From an uncultured Bacteroidales bacterium (GTDB taxonomy: Bacteria; Bacteroidota; Bacteroidia; Bacteroidales; UBA932): a DNA stretch of 28,996 nt. Where the stretch lies: NCBI GenBank assembly GCA_900541925.1, contig UQMB01000020.1:1-28996 (forward strand), in the 5' to 3' direction. The notes beneath the pieces were generated by a model. The model ran no database searches and was not told the origin of the DNA. It saw nothing but the letters and a program-made list of their open reading frames with translations. Shown one piece after another: positions 7,769 through 16,000 of this stretch. The translations under genes were made by a program, and so were the position numbers. The stretch's first letter is position 1. Each line of letters opens with the position of its first letter.

Positions 7769-8570
7769 GAAGCTCGGAGAGGGAGTCGTAATACTGGCGG
7801 CTGACCGGTATGGGGCTGAGCCCCTCCTGGAGGAATTCCGCCTGGATCTGTCCCTCCTTGGCCCGGCGCAGGACCTTGATATGGCGAGGATTGACATAAT
7901 ACGAGCGATGGCAACGCACCAGTCCGTGCCGGGCGGCTATGGTCTCCAGGCTCCGCATGGAATTCCGCAGCATGAACTCCTTCGCCCTGTCGTTCTCCAT
8001 ATAGTGGATCTTCACATAGTTCGACTCTGCGCTGACATACAGGATGGCAGAGGGGTCAATTGTGAGCTTCAGCTTCTTGTGCTCATCATAGAACTTCACC
8101 AGCGACTCGTCCGGCACCTTGGCGGCCTGATCCTGACCGAGATTGATGGTCAGCCTCACCAGAATCAGAAACACATACGGATATACCATAATCAGATACG
8201 AGAACTTCAGGCAATGCGACAGCGCGAGGAAATACGGCATCCTTGAGCCGTAGAAGAGGGCAGTGTAGAGAGCCATGAAAAACGCGCAGATGAGAAGTTC
8301 ACCGAAGCACCAGATGCCGTAGTGCCACCTGCGGAAAGGGATATATTTGTACAACGCCACGAAAATCAGCCTCGTCAAAGAAAGGACCGCGAGGATGATG
8401 CAGGTCAGCATAAGGAAGTGGAAGGGAAAACTCTTGCCGCCCACCATATAGAAGTCCTGTATTCCGAAAGGGTCATACAGAAAGCAGAAGGAGATGAAGA
8501 AAGACGGCACCAGCAGCACATACACAAGATGAGCCGCATAAGTCTTCGGGAGCCTGACCGTAGAATTCAT
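7764..8570 (-). CDS. Membrane-anchored LytTR-family transcriptional regulator
   Basis: A 268-residue protein with about four transmembrane helices in the first 150 residues and a C-terminal LytTR DNA-binding domain (about 166-265). The domain shows the family features ILYVSAESNYVKIHY, RNSMRSLE and LVRCHRSYYVNPRHI. There is no receiver domain and no histidine kinase beside it, so it is not a classical response regulator; the membrane part may sense directly. A good promoter (TTG-N19-TATTTTTG) lies upstream. The neighbouring permease gene and the palindromes between them suggest it controls that permease, possibly in response to envelope stress. LytTR assignment is firm; signal and targets are inferred. 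Confidence 0.88.
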   Translation of the reverse strand: MNSTVRLPKTYAAHLVYVLLVPSFFISFCFLYDPFGIQDFYMVGGKSFPFHFLMLTCIILAVLSLTRLIFVALYKYIPFRRWHYGIWCFGELLICAFFMALYTALFYGSRMPYFLALSHCLKFSYLIMVYPYVFLILVRLTINLGQDQAAKVPDESLVKFYDEHKKLKLTIDPSAILYVSAESNYVKIHYMENDRAKEFMLRNSMRSLETIAARHGLVRCHRSYYVNPRHIKVLRRAKEGQIQAEFLQEGLSPIPVSRQYYDSLSELL

Positions 8571-8625
8571 AAGCTTTCGTCCCCTAACGCAGAGGGATTA
8601 AAATTAAACTTCGTGTTTTTCGTCC

Positions 8626-8655
8626 CAAAAATACTGCAATTTTCCCGCAAAACAA
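8626..8655 (-). promoter_or_regulatory. Promoter (TTG-N19-TATTTTTG) of the LytTR gene
   Basis: On the minus strand TTG (8653-8655) is followed after exactly 19 nt by TATTTTTG (8626-8633), an excellent Bacteroidetes promoter match. A GGGACGAAAAA word follows directly at the expected transcription start. Confidence 0.7.
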
Positions 8656-8717
8656 GCGTTTTATCACTTTTACAACCTTATCGGACATAGTTTTTTCGTC
8701 CCATACATCCGGGCCTG

Positions 8718-8725
8718 TAACTTTG
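8718..8725 (+). promoter_or_regulatory. Promoter -7 element (TAACTTTG) of the acyl-ACP thioesterase gene
   Basis: Exact TAnnTTTG match, ending 21 nt before the ATG at 8747. It overlaps the in-frame TTG at 8723, which argues against translation starting there. The -33 region is weak (TTC). Confidence 0.6.
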
Positions 8726-8746
8726 CCACGACAAAATGTGAAAACG

Positions 8747-9451
8747 ATGAACACTTACGAATACTCAGTAGTTCCCGAGAACATAGACTTCAAGGGCAGA
8801 ATCACGGTGCCGGCCATGTGCGGGCATCTCATCAACGCGATAGGGCAGAACATCCGCAAGGAAGGCTACGGGATTGACGTGATGGCAAGGGCCAACAGGA
8901 GCTGGGTCCTGATGCGCTCCGCCTTCGAGATCGACTGCCGCCCGGACCTGTACGCGCCGCTCTATGTCAGCGTCTGGCCAGTGAGAGGGACAGGACTCAC
9001 ATACAACCGCTGCGTGCGCATGACAGATAAAGACGGGAACGAGATAGGCCGCGGGACGACCGAATGGTGCATCATAGACCGCACAAGCAGGCGGCCTGTG
9101 TTCCCGGACCTCGGGCTGGACAGCACAGAGAGCGCAATCCCGTGCAGAAGTCCGCGCAGGATACGCGACTTCGACCCGGAAGTCAAAGACGACAGGAGAG
9201 TCTGCTACAGCGACTGCGATTTCAACGGGCACCTCAACAACACCCGTTATGTGGAACTGCTGTATGACATGCTCCCGGAAGACATCCTGGACAGGCCTAC
9301 TCCTCTCAGACTTGACCTGAACTACCGCCACGAGGTCAGGCGCGGAGAGAGCGTCACCATCGGGCTCAAGAAAGAGACCGGCGGCGAGTATCTGTTCATC
9401 GCCAAGGCCGGAGAGCAGACCCTGTGCAGCGCGGCGCTGACGCAGGCTTAG
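8747..9451 (+). CDS. Acyl-ACP thioesterase (FatA/FatB family)
   Basis: Hydrolyses acyl-acyl carrier protein to release free fatty acid in the cytoplasm, setting fatty-acid chain output. The 234-residue protein has the double hot-dog arrangement of bacterial FatA/FatB enzymes. The first half carries the substrate-side region (RSWVLMRSAFEI, GRGTTEWCIID). The second half carries the conserved NGHLNNTRYVE motif (Asn160, His162, Asn164). The ATG at 8747 is preferred over an upstream TTG because a -7 promoter box overlaps the latter. It is divergent from the LytTR gene and converges on the DUF486 gene with a 2-nt gap. The chain-length preference cannot be read from sequence. Confidence 0.9.
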   Translation: MNTYEYSVVPENIDFKGRITVPAMCGHLINAIGQNIRKEGYGIDVMARANRSWVLMRSAFEIDCRPDLYAPLYVSVWPVRGTGLTYNRCVRMTDKDGNEIGRGTTEWCIIDRTSRRPVFPDLGLDSTESAIPCRSPRRIRDFDPEVKDDRRVCYSDCDFNGHLNNTRYVELLYDMLPEDILDRPTPLRLDLNYRHEVRRGESVTIGLKKETGGEYLFIAKAGEQTLCSAALTQA

Positions 9452-9453
9452 AA

Positions 9454-9822
9454 CTATTTGAGGAACACGAAGAACACGGCAAGTATCAGACAGCCGAAAG
9501 CGGCGATGTGGTTCCATTGTATACCTTCCCCCTTGAAAAGGAAGTTGATTATCACAGTGAATACCAGAAGTGAAATCACCTCCTGGATCACCTTCAGCTG
9601 AACGAGGCTGAACGGGCCGCCGTTGACGCTGGAACCGATACGGTTGGCCGGAACCTGGGCGCAATACTCGAAGAACGCCAGACCCCAGGAGAAAAGGATC
9701 ACCAGGATGAGGGGCCAGCCCTCGGAAATCTTCATCTCCTGAAGTTTCAGATGCCCGTACCAGGCGAATGTCATGAAAACATTGGACACAATGAGCAATA
9801 ATACGGTCCAGACTCCATGCAT
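9454..9822 (-). CDS. DUF486 / DMT-superfamily small membrane protein
   Basis: A 122-residue protein with four hydrophobic helices, matching the full length of the DUF486 family in the drug/metabolite transporter superfamily. Conserved features visible are TFAWYGHLK near residue 18, FFEYCAQVPANRIG near 50 and the QLKVIQEVISL helix near 75. Such four-helix proteins resemble small multidrug-resistance transporters and probably work as dimers in the inner membrane. No substrate is known. It is transcribed away from manC, with a TACCTTTG -7 box in the 72-nt gap between them. Confidence 0.85.
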   Translation of the reverse strand: MHGVWTVLLLIVSNVFMTFAWYGHLKLQEMKISEGWPLILVILFSWGLAFFEYCAQVPANRIGSSVNGGPFSLVQLKVIQEVISLLVFTVIINFLFKGEGIQWNHIAAFGCLILAVFFVFLK

Positions 9823-9851
9823 AAATATCTGTCTATTTCCATTAAGCGGCG

Positions 9852-9859
9852 CAAAGGTA
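9852..9859 (-). promoter_or_regulatory. Promoter -7 element (TACCTTTG) of the DUF486 gene
   Basis: Exact TAnnTTTG match on the minus strand, 29 nt upstream of the ATG at 9822. No TTG is seen at the usual -33 distance. Confidence 0.5.
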
Positions 9860-9894
9860 GGAAATTTGACGAATTTTATTCATTTTTGTCGATT

Positions 9895-10761
9895 ATGAAT
9901 GACAACCATATAGTAATAATGGCCGGCGGAGTGGGGAGCAGGCTGTATCCAGTCAGCACTCCGGAACACCCGAAGCAGTTCCTCGACCTGCTCGGACGCG
10001 GCAAGTCACTGATCCGGCTGACATACGAAAGATTCCTTGAGATGGACCCCGACGCAAAGTTCTGGGTGGTCACATCCGAGCGGTATATCCACTTCATCCA
10101 CGAGCAGCTGCCGGAGATCCCGGACGAGAGAATCCTGTCCGAACCGGAGCCGCGCAACACCGCGCCATGCATCGCATACGCCTGCCGCAAGATACTCAAG
10201 AAGTATCCGCATGCCAGCATTGTCGTCACGCCGTCCGACGCGTTCGTACCTGACCACAAGGCCTTCGCCGGGACAGTCCGCACAGCGCTGGACTTCGCCG
10301 GGACCGGGGAATCCATAATATGTATCGGCATAGAGCCGCGCTCGCCGCACACAGGCTACGGCTACATATATGCTCCTGCCGCCACGGGCGAAGACGAAGT
10401 GGTGAAGGTGGAGGCATTCAAAGAGAAACCTTCACTTGACATCGCGGAAAAGTACCTGGCAGACGGGGCTTATTTCTGGAATGCCGGCATCTTCATCAGC
10501 AGCGCCGCCAGCCTAGAATCACAACTGCGCAAGTACGCCCCGCAAATCAGCGGGGTGATGGATAATCTCGCCCCGGCATTCTACACCGCCGAGGAGAAGG
10601 CCGAAGTAGCCAGGCTGTTCCCGACCTGCGACAAAATCTCCATCGACTACGCCGTGATGGAGAAATCCTCTGATATATACATGATTCCGGGGCGATGGGA
10701 ATGGAGCGACCTCGGCAGCTTCGAGGCCATAGAGAAAATTACAGGCAAAAAATTAAAATAA
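9895..10761 (+). CDS. manC: Mannose-1-phosphate guanylyltransferase
   Basis: Makes GDP-mannose from GTP and mannose-1-phosphate, supplying mannose and fucose donors for capsule, O-antigen and glycoprotein synthesis. The 288-residue protein has the signature MAGGVGSRLYPVS at about residues 9-21 and HPKQF (around Lys27). It also has the sugar-binding FKEKPS and NAGIF blocks, and WEWSDLGSFEAI near the C terminus. It lacks the C-terminal isomerase domain of bifunctional enzymes. The open frame extends upstream to 9817, but the ATG at 9895 begins the family-typical N terminus (MNDNHIVIMAGG). Length is shorter than many relatives but complete in motifs. The gene symbol is by function; bacterial naming varies. 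Confidence 0.88.
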   Translation: MNDNHIVIMAGGVGSRLYPVSTPEHPKQFLDLLGRGKSLIRLTYERFLEMDPDAKFWVVTSERYIHFIHEQLPEIPDERILSEPEPRNTAPCIAYACRKILKKYPHASIVVTPSDAFVPDHKAFAGTVRTALDFAGTGESIICIGIEPRSPHTGYGYIYAPAATGEDEVVKVEAFKEKPSLDIAEKYLADGAYFWNAGIFISSAASLESQLRKYAPQISGVMDNLAPAFYTAEEKAEVARLFPTCDKISIDYAVMEKSSDIYMIPGRWEWSDLGSFEAIEKITGKKLK

Positions 10762-10775
10762 TTTTCCCTGAAAAT

Positions 10776-10806
10776 TTGGAGAATTCAAAGTAAAAGGATA
10801 CCTTTG
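10776..10806 (+). promoter_or_regulatory. Promoter (TTG-N20-TACCTTTG) of the tRNA-Lys pair
   Basis: TTG at 10776-10778 and TACCTTTG at 10799-10806, separated by 20 nt, fit the Bacteroidetes consensus and lie 22 nt before the first tRNA. Confidence 0.7.
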
Positions 10807-10828
10807 CAATCCCAAAACCAAAAGGACT

Positions 10829-10901
10829 GACTCGTTAGCTCAGTTGGTAGAGCATCACACTTTTAATGTGGGGGTCTCGGGTTCGAGCCCCGAACGGGTC
10901 A
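10829..10901 (+). tRNA. tRNA-Lys (anticodon TTT)
   Basis: The 73-nt cloverleaf is complete. The acceptor arm GACTCGT pairs with ACGGGTC (one G-T), the D arm is GCTC/GAGC, and the anticodon loop CTTTTAA has TTT at 10862-10864. The T arm has the TTCGAGC loop, and the discriminator base is A. CCA is not encoded. It reads lysine AAA and AAG codons. Confidence 0.95.
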
Positions 10902-10915
10902 CAAACAGGGAATTT

Positions 10916-10988
10916 GCTTCCTTAGCTCAGTTGGTAGAGCACCTGACTCTTAATCAGGGTGTCTAGGGTTCGAGCCCCTAAGGGAGCA
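10916..10988 (+). tRNA. tRNA-Lys (anticodon CTT)
   Basis: The 73-nt cloverleaf starts 14 nt after the first tRNA. The acceptor arm GCTTCCT pairs with AGGGAGC, the anticodon loop CTCTTAA has CTT at 10949-10951, the T arm is TAGGG/CCCTA and the discriminator is A. CCA is not encoded. It shares promoter and terminator with the TTT isoacceptor, so both lysine tRNAs are cotranscribed. Confidence 0.95.
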
Positions 10989-10992
10989 CATG

Positions 10993-11024
10993 AGAAGCCG
11001 GCTGGATTCAGCCGGCTTCTTTTC
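10993..11024 (+). terminator. Rho-independent terminator after the tRNA pair
   Basis: A perfect 12-bp stem (AGAAGCCGGCTG / CAGCCGGCTTCT) with a 4-nt loop is followed by TTTT. It also faces the 3' end of the convergent hydrolase gene. Confidence 0.88.
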
Positions 11025-11041
11025 GTATATATGTGGTCTCC

Positions 11042-12121
11042 TTACAGTTTGATGTAATGTATAGGATCCGACTTCACCGTGTCAAGCGGAGCGGAGACGA
11101 ACTTGATCTTGGCAAAGTTGAGTTTGCCGAGTTCGAAACAGCGGATTTCGCTGTTCCACATGGTGCGGTAGTAGAGTTTCAGCCCGGACATGTCGCTCAC
11201 GGATGTGATCTGCGTGGCGCTCGGGATATCGGCCACATCCTCCCCCTTTGGGAACTGTATCCCGACAGGGATGTTGAACGCGCTCAATATGCGGAACGCT
11301 TCCAGTGAAGCCTCGTCCGGATTGGCGCGCACCGGCGCGGTGTTCTGATAGAACGCCGCCCTGACAAAGCGTGACGGCGGAGTCACGTCACCAGGCAGGC
11401 CGAGAAAACCGCTGCCACCCCCGAAAGAGCGCAGATCCATGTTGCCGAGCCTGTTCTCCCCAGCCCTGCCGGGCAGCAGGTTCACATAGTTGTTGAGATT
11501 GGTGAGCTGCCAGTCAAAGGAAGGGGAATTGGTGAGCACGCCGACGGTGTTGTCGTAAAATATGCACTTGCCGTCAATCACCTCCAGCACCACTTGAGCC
11601 CCGCTCGGATCCGCGAAGCGCCAGTGCACGGTCGATGACCGCGGGTCGAAACCGTGTATGTGCACCTTGCCTATCTCTTCCTTAACCTCGGCTACCGTAG
11701 CGCATCGGCCAAGGATGTAAGACACCAGCTGGAAATCAGAGATGTTGCTATCCCTGAGCGCCGGATCATAATCCTCATAGCGGCCATAATCCGGGAAATA
11801 GAACAGCCCGGCGGAAAGCCCCTTCTCATTGAGACCCTCGACCACGAACTCGTCCTGCTCCACGGCAAGTCCGACATAGCCATAGCGCCCCGCGAAACTC
11901 CTGCCGGTTCCACCCCCGGGAACCATAGAAAGCCATTCGTGGCCCCTCGGGACCACCACATAGCGTCCGTGATTGTCGGACGCGGCCCACTCGACCGAGC
12001 GGGCGACCACCGTGCAGCCGTCTGCCGACTTCAGGGTGATGCCAGTGCACGCGGAGGATGTGCGGACATTGGCCGCCATCACAGCCGCAACGAGAAAAAT
12101 TGCAGTAATCGTCCTTTTCAT
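11042..12121 (-). CDS. Choloylglycine hydrolase / penicillin V acylase family (linear amide C-N hydrolase), exported
   Basis: An N-terminal-nucleophile amidase of 359 residues with a signal peptide ending just before Cys25 (SSA|CTG), which would become the catalytic N-terminal cysteine. Other active-site residues of the family are visible: Arg in ARSVEW (Arg18 in bile-salt-hydrolase numbering), Asn in LTNSP (near Asn175) and Arg in SRFVRAAF (near Arg228). The usual Asp21 is Glu here, as in the Gram-negative branch that includes penicillin V and acyl-homoserine-lactone acylases. Substrate could therefore be conjugated bile acids, N-acyl amines or penicillin V and cannot be decided from sequence. 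The ATG at 12121 starts the signal peptide; one at 12133 abuts the upstream stop. It is probably cotranscribed with the lipoprotein upstream. Confidence 0.87.
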   Translation of the reverse strand: MKRTITAIFLVAAVMAANVRTSSACTGITLKSADGCTVVARSVEWAASDNHGRYVVVPRGHEWLSMVPGGGTGRSFAGRYGYVGLAVEQDEFVVEGLNEKGLSAGLFYFPDYGRYEDYDPALRDSNISDFQLVSYILGRCATVAEVKEEIGKVHIHGFDPRSSTVHWRFADPSGAQVVLEVIDGKCIFYDNTVGVLTNSPSFDWQLTNLNNYVNLLPGRAGENRLGNMDLRSFGGGSGFLGLPGDVTPPSRFVRAAFYQNTAPVRANPDEASLEAFRILSAFNIPVGIQFPKGEDVADIPSATQITSVSDMSGLKLYYRTMWNSEIRCFELGKLNFAKIKFVSAPLDTVKSDPIHYIKL

Positions 12122-12133
12122 AAGCAAAAACAT

Positions 12134-12940
12134 TTATTGTTGTATAAGCCTTCTGGCCGTGACCATCATAAAAGGCTTCATATCTTCATACGGGATGACA
12201 AAAGTCGGGCGGCCGCTCGCGTAGGCGGCAATCTCGTACTCGTTGTAGACAAATCTCACACCGCCACTCTCGAAAAGAGGCGGACACTGAGGAAGAGGAA
12301 CACTCCACACCGCATTGTCAAAAAGATACTCCCGGAGGTCATCCTTGGCGGAAAGTCCCCAATAGTCCCTGAGACCATCAGAGATCAGGGACTGCAGTTC
12401 CTCCGAATACACATCCGGCGCGACTACATCCCAGCCTATCCTGCGGCCGTCGGACTTGCGGAAAGTCACGCCGCGATATATGGTGCTGCCGTGCGCGCCC
12501 CCGCTATAAGAGTATTCCGAGAAGCGATATGTCAGATACAACGGGCTCTCAGAGTCTTTGACGAACTCTATCTTGTCATAGCAACCGGCACCGCCTTCCA
12601 TTCCGCTCTCCTCAAGGTACTCACGGAAAAACTCCCGCGACGACTCCAGACGGGCGTCAAAATAATACTGCGCCGCCGCCTTGAAATCGCGGCTGTCATC
12701 CTGATAGCTGCCGCCGAGCACCTCGGAGAAATACTCGCCCACAGCAGCGCTCAAAGGAAGGCTCTTGTCAAGAGGGGCATCGAAAACTATGCTGACATCA
12801 GCTGAAGAATCCTCCGCGCACACGCTGTCCCTGGCGACAAGGAGTTCCTCAGGTACGGGACAGGCACGGTTTCCGCCACAGCATCCTGATAGAAGGACGG
12901 CGGAGAGAGCAAGTGCTCCAGACAAACCAAAATACTTCAT
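12134..12940 (-). CDS. DUF3298/RsiV-like lipoprotein
   Basis: A 268-residue protein with a lipoprotein signal peptide (lipobox LLSGC near residue 20). It has the DUF4163-DUF3298 arrangement seen in RsiV-type proteins. The SGGAHG motif sits mid-protein, and the C-terminal FVYNEYEIAAYASGRPTFVIPYED block is typical of DUF3298. In Bacillus, RsiV uses this extracytoplasmic region to bind lysozyme, but most Bacteroidetes members are stand-alone lipoproteins of unknown role, and here there is no anti-sigma part. The start at 12940 is chosen because it begins the signal peptide. The amidase gene follows directly (stop adjacent to an ATG), suggesting an operon. Family fairly sure, function unknown. 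Confidence 0.8.
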   Translation of the reverse strand: MKYFGLSGALALSAVLLSGCCGGNRACPVPEELLVARDSVCAEDSSADVSIVFDAPLDKSLPLSAAVGEYFSEVLGGSYQDDSRDFKAAAQYYFDARLESSREFFREYLEESGMEGGAGCYDKIEFVKDSESPLYLTYRFSEYSYSGGAHGSTIYRGVTFRKSDGRRIGWDVVAPDVYSEELQSLISDGLRDYWGLSAKDDLREYLFDNAVWSVPLPQCPPLFESGGVRFVYNEYEIAAYASGRPTFVIPYEDMKPFMMVTARRLIQQ

Positions 12941-13000
12941 ATCTATAAGGTTTTTCGTCCGCAATATACTCAATTAAAAGCAGAAAGAAAAAATTATGAC

Positions 13001-13008
13001 TATATTTA
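13001..13008 (+). promoter_or_regulatory. Near-consensus -7 element (TATATTTA) of the HTCS gene
   Basis: TATATTTA differs from TAnnTTTG at the last base. It ends only 4 nt before the HTCS ATG at 13013, so the transcript would have almost no leader if this is the promoter. Confidence 0.4.
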
Positions 13009-13012
13009 CACT

Positions 13013-16000
13013 ATGGACAAACTTTGCCGCAAGGCACTTCTCATTACGCTGTCTCTGAGCCTGTGCCTGACGGCCACGGCTCAGAGGCCACGGATATACG
13101 ACACGTCTGACGGTCTCCCCGGCAGCCGCATCAGCGATATCCGTCAGGACAAGATGGGATTCATCTGGATTGCCGGAGAAGACGGGCTGTCCTATTTTGA
13201 CGGAAGCACTTTCAGAACATTCCAGCCGGAAGGCAGCGGCCGCATAGCCGGAAGCGACGCCCTGGCCATGCTGGAAGACAGCCACGGCGCACTCTGGATA
13301 GGCACGACAGGAGGATTGCAGACATTCAACCCCTTAGACGGGAAGTTCAGGACAATCTCGGGAGAACACACGACATCAATAATAGAATTCACGCCGGACA
13401 AAGGCAGCAAAAGCGAGATCTGGGCCGGAAGCGAAAGCCTCGGAATATCCGTGTTCAACAGCTTTACGGAAGAGGTGGACGCCGTCAAAACGGCCATGGT
13501 CAACGCCAACCTGCCTTCGATGCGTATCAACGAGCTTTTCCCGGACTCGCAGGGCAGGATATGGGCCGCCTTCGCCGATGGAGGCTTCTGCGCCATGGAC
13601 GGCGTATCCGGAGCCATATTGGAGGCCGTACCGGGAAGTGATTCCCCGTCCGCCCCGCACATAACATGCTTCGCGGAAGACCTTGGAAGCGGGACAGTCA
13701 TGATGGGCAGTTCCGATGCCGGACTGCTGCTCCATGATGCAGCCGGAGGTCCGGCACGCCCAAGCTCGGACCAGCTAACAAGGGCATTCCGCATATCCGC
13801 CATCATCAAAGACGCCACATCGGACCCCGGCGACCCGAGCTACATACTGGGCACGGACGGCGACGGACTCCGGCTCTATGACTTCAGGCGCGACGCCCTG
13901 AGGGAATTTGGCGGGAGCATGCTCCCGGAAGGGGCCGACAAGTGGAAAGTGCGCAGCCTGATGCTTGACAGGCAGGGCAACCTTTGGGTCGGGGCATATC
14001 TGTCCGGGCTTGCCATAATACCAAAGCAGATTTACGGGTTCAGCACGGTAGGCACGGACGGCAGCATCACCGCCCTCGTCATAGACCGCTCCGGCACAAT
14101 CTGGGCAGGCACATCCGGGCAAGGACTGCTGCGTCTGGACAACGGCGGGAGCAAAGCCACATATGACAGCCACAACTCTTCCCTTCCCGACGGCATCATC
14201 ACGGGACTGGACATCGACAGACACGAGAACCTCTGGATAGGCACAGACAAAGGCTTGCACATCAAGGCAAAAGGAGCTCGCGAACCCAAGCGGTTCTCCG
14301 CAGAGGATTACCATGTCACCGATCTGGAATACGACAGGGAGAGAGACCGCCTCTATGTCGGCACGACGGATGCCGGCCTGCTGACAATATCCCCCGGCAC
14401 AGGCAACATCACAAGAGCGGGAGGGAGCAATCTCTCCGTCGGCACGCTGCATATAGACAACGACGGCATAGTATGGGCCGGCACGGGACGCGGCCTGCAA
14501 CGCTACGACCCGGTCATGGACAGGTTCACGCAGGACAGTCTCACGACAGGCTCCGCCGCCACCATACACTGCTTCTATGAGAGTTCCGACGGCAACATGT
14601 GGATCGGGACCTCCTCCGGGCTGGTCTGCTTCAGCCGCAGCTACGGGGAATCCACAAAGTACACGACAGATGACGGTCTTCCCGGTGATGTAATCTGCGG
14701 TATACTCGAAGACGGGGACGGCGACCTCTGGATCTCTACCACAAGAGGGTTGGGCCGTTTTTCCGCCTCTGGACGAAGATTCGCGAAATACTCAAAAGCC
14801 GACGGACTCAAGGACGACGAGTTCACCTACCGCTCCGCCTGCGCTGCAGAAGACGGCAGGCTTATATTCGGAAGCATCAACGGGCTGACCGCATTCTACC
14901 CCGACGACACGGCGGAGCCATCTGGCCCGGCAGCCCCCGTGATACTGACAGACTTCATAATAGGCGGCCGCAAGGCGGAAGAAGTCAACCTGACCGGGAG
15001 AAAGGACATCAGGCTGCCGGGCGGCACTGACAGTTTCACAGCCAAGTTCTCCGTGCTTGAGTACACGAGTCCGGGCAACATCACCTGCACCTATAAACTC
15101 GAAGGGCTGGACAAAGACTGGTCGAGAATCCCGGACGGAAAGAGACAGATCTCAAGGGAAAGGCTGCCTGCCGGGCGCTATGTGCTCCGGATAAAGGCGA
15201 CCGACAACAATATGCCGTCCGAGTTCTCGGAGTGCAGCCTGCCCGTCAACATCTCCGCCCCATGGTACAGAAGGTGGTGGGCATACGGGGCGGAAGCCAT
15301 CGCGGTCTTGGCGATACTCTGGTTCGCGTCACTCTCCTTCACCACCCGCAGGATGCTCCGCCGGAGGGAGGAGGAATCCGGCATCAAGGACTTCAAGCTT
15401 CAGATGGCGTCCGACCTCTCTGAAGAGCTCCGCACCCCGATGACGCTGGTGCTGTCCCCGCTGCAGGAGATGCGCGAGGAAGAAAAGGACCCGAAGAAGA
15501 AGGACATCTACAACATGATGTGCCGCAACTGCCAGCGCATCATTCGTTCCCTCAACCAGATGTCCGACCTCCGCAGGCTCGACAGCGGAGAACTGGAGTT
15601 CCACTTCAGGGAGACGGACATCGTCTACTTCGTCAAGGACATCCTCCACTCATTCAGCAGCGCCGCCGAGACCAGAGGAATCCGCCTCGGCTTCAACGCC
15701 GAGAAACCGGGGCAGAAACTATGGATAGACCAGGGGCACTTCGACAAGATAATATTCAACCTCTTGTCCAACGCCCTCAAGCACACCCCTGACGGAGGCC
15801 GCATACAGGTAGACATCAGCTCTCCTAAGGGAGACGGGACTGTAGACGTGAGTATCTTCTACAGCTGCGACAAGCCGGCAGACACAGGAAAGATGCTGTC
15901 ACGCGGAGGCGACGGCCCAGGACTGTACCTCGCCTATTCGCTCTCCAGACTCCAGCACGGCGAACTCAGCGCGGCCAATGTGGACGGAGGCGTGATGTTC

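Noticed and set aside
8765..9664. Minus-strand open frame of 299 codons opposite the acyl-ACP thioesterase
   Set aside because: The thioesterase on the plus strand carries the complete NGHLNN family motif and a promoter. The antisense frame has no family features.
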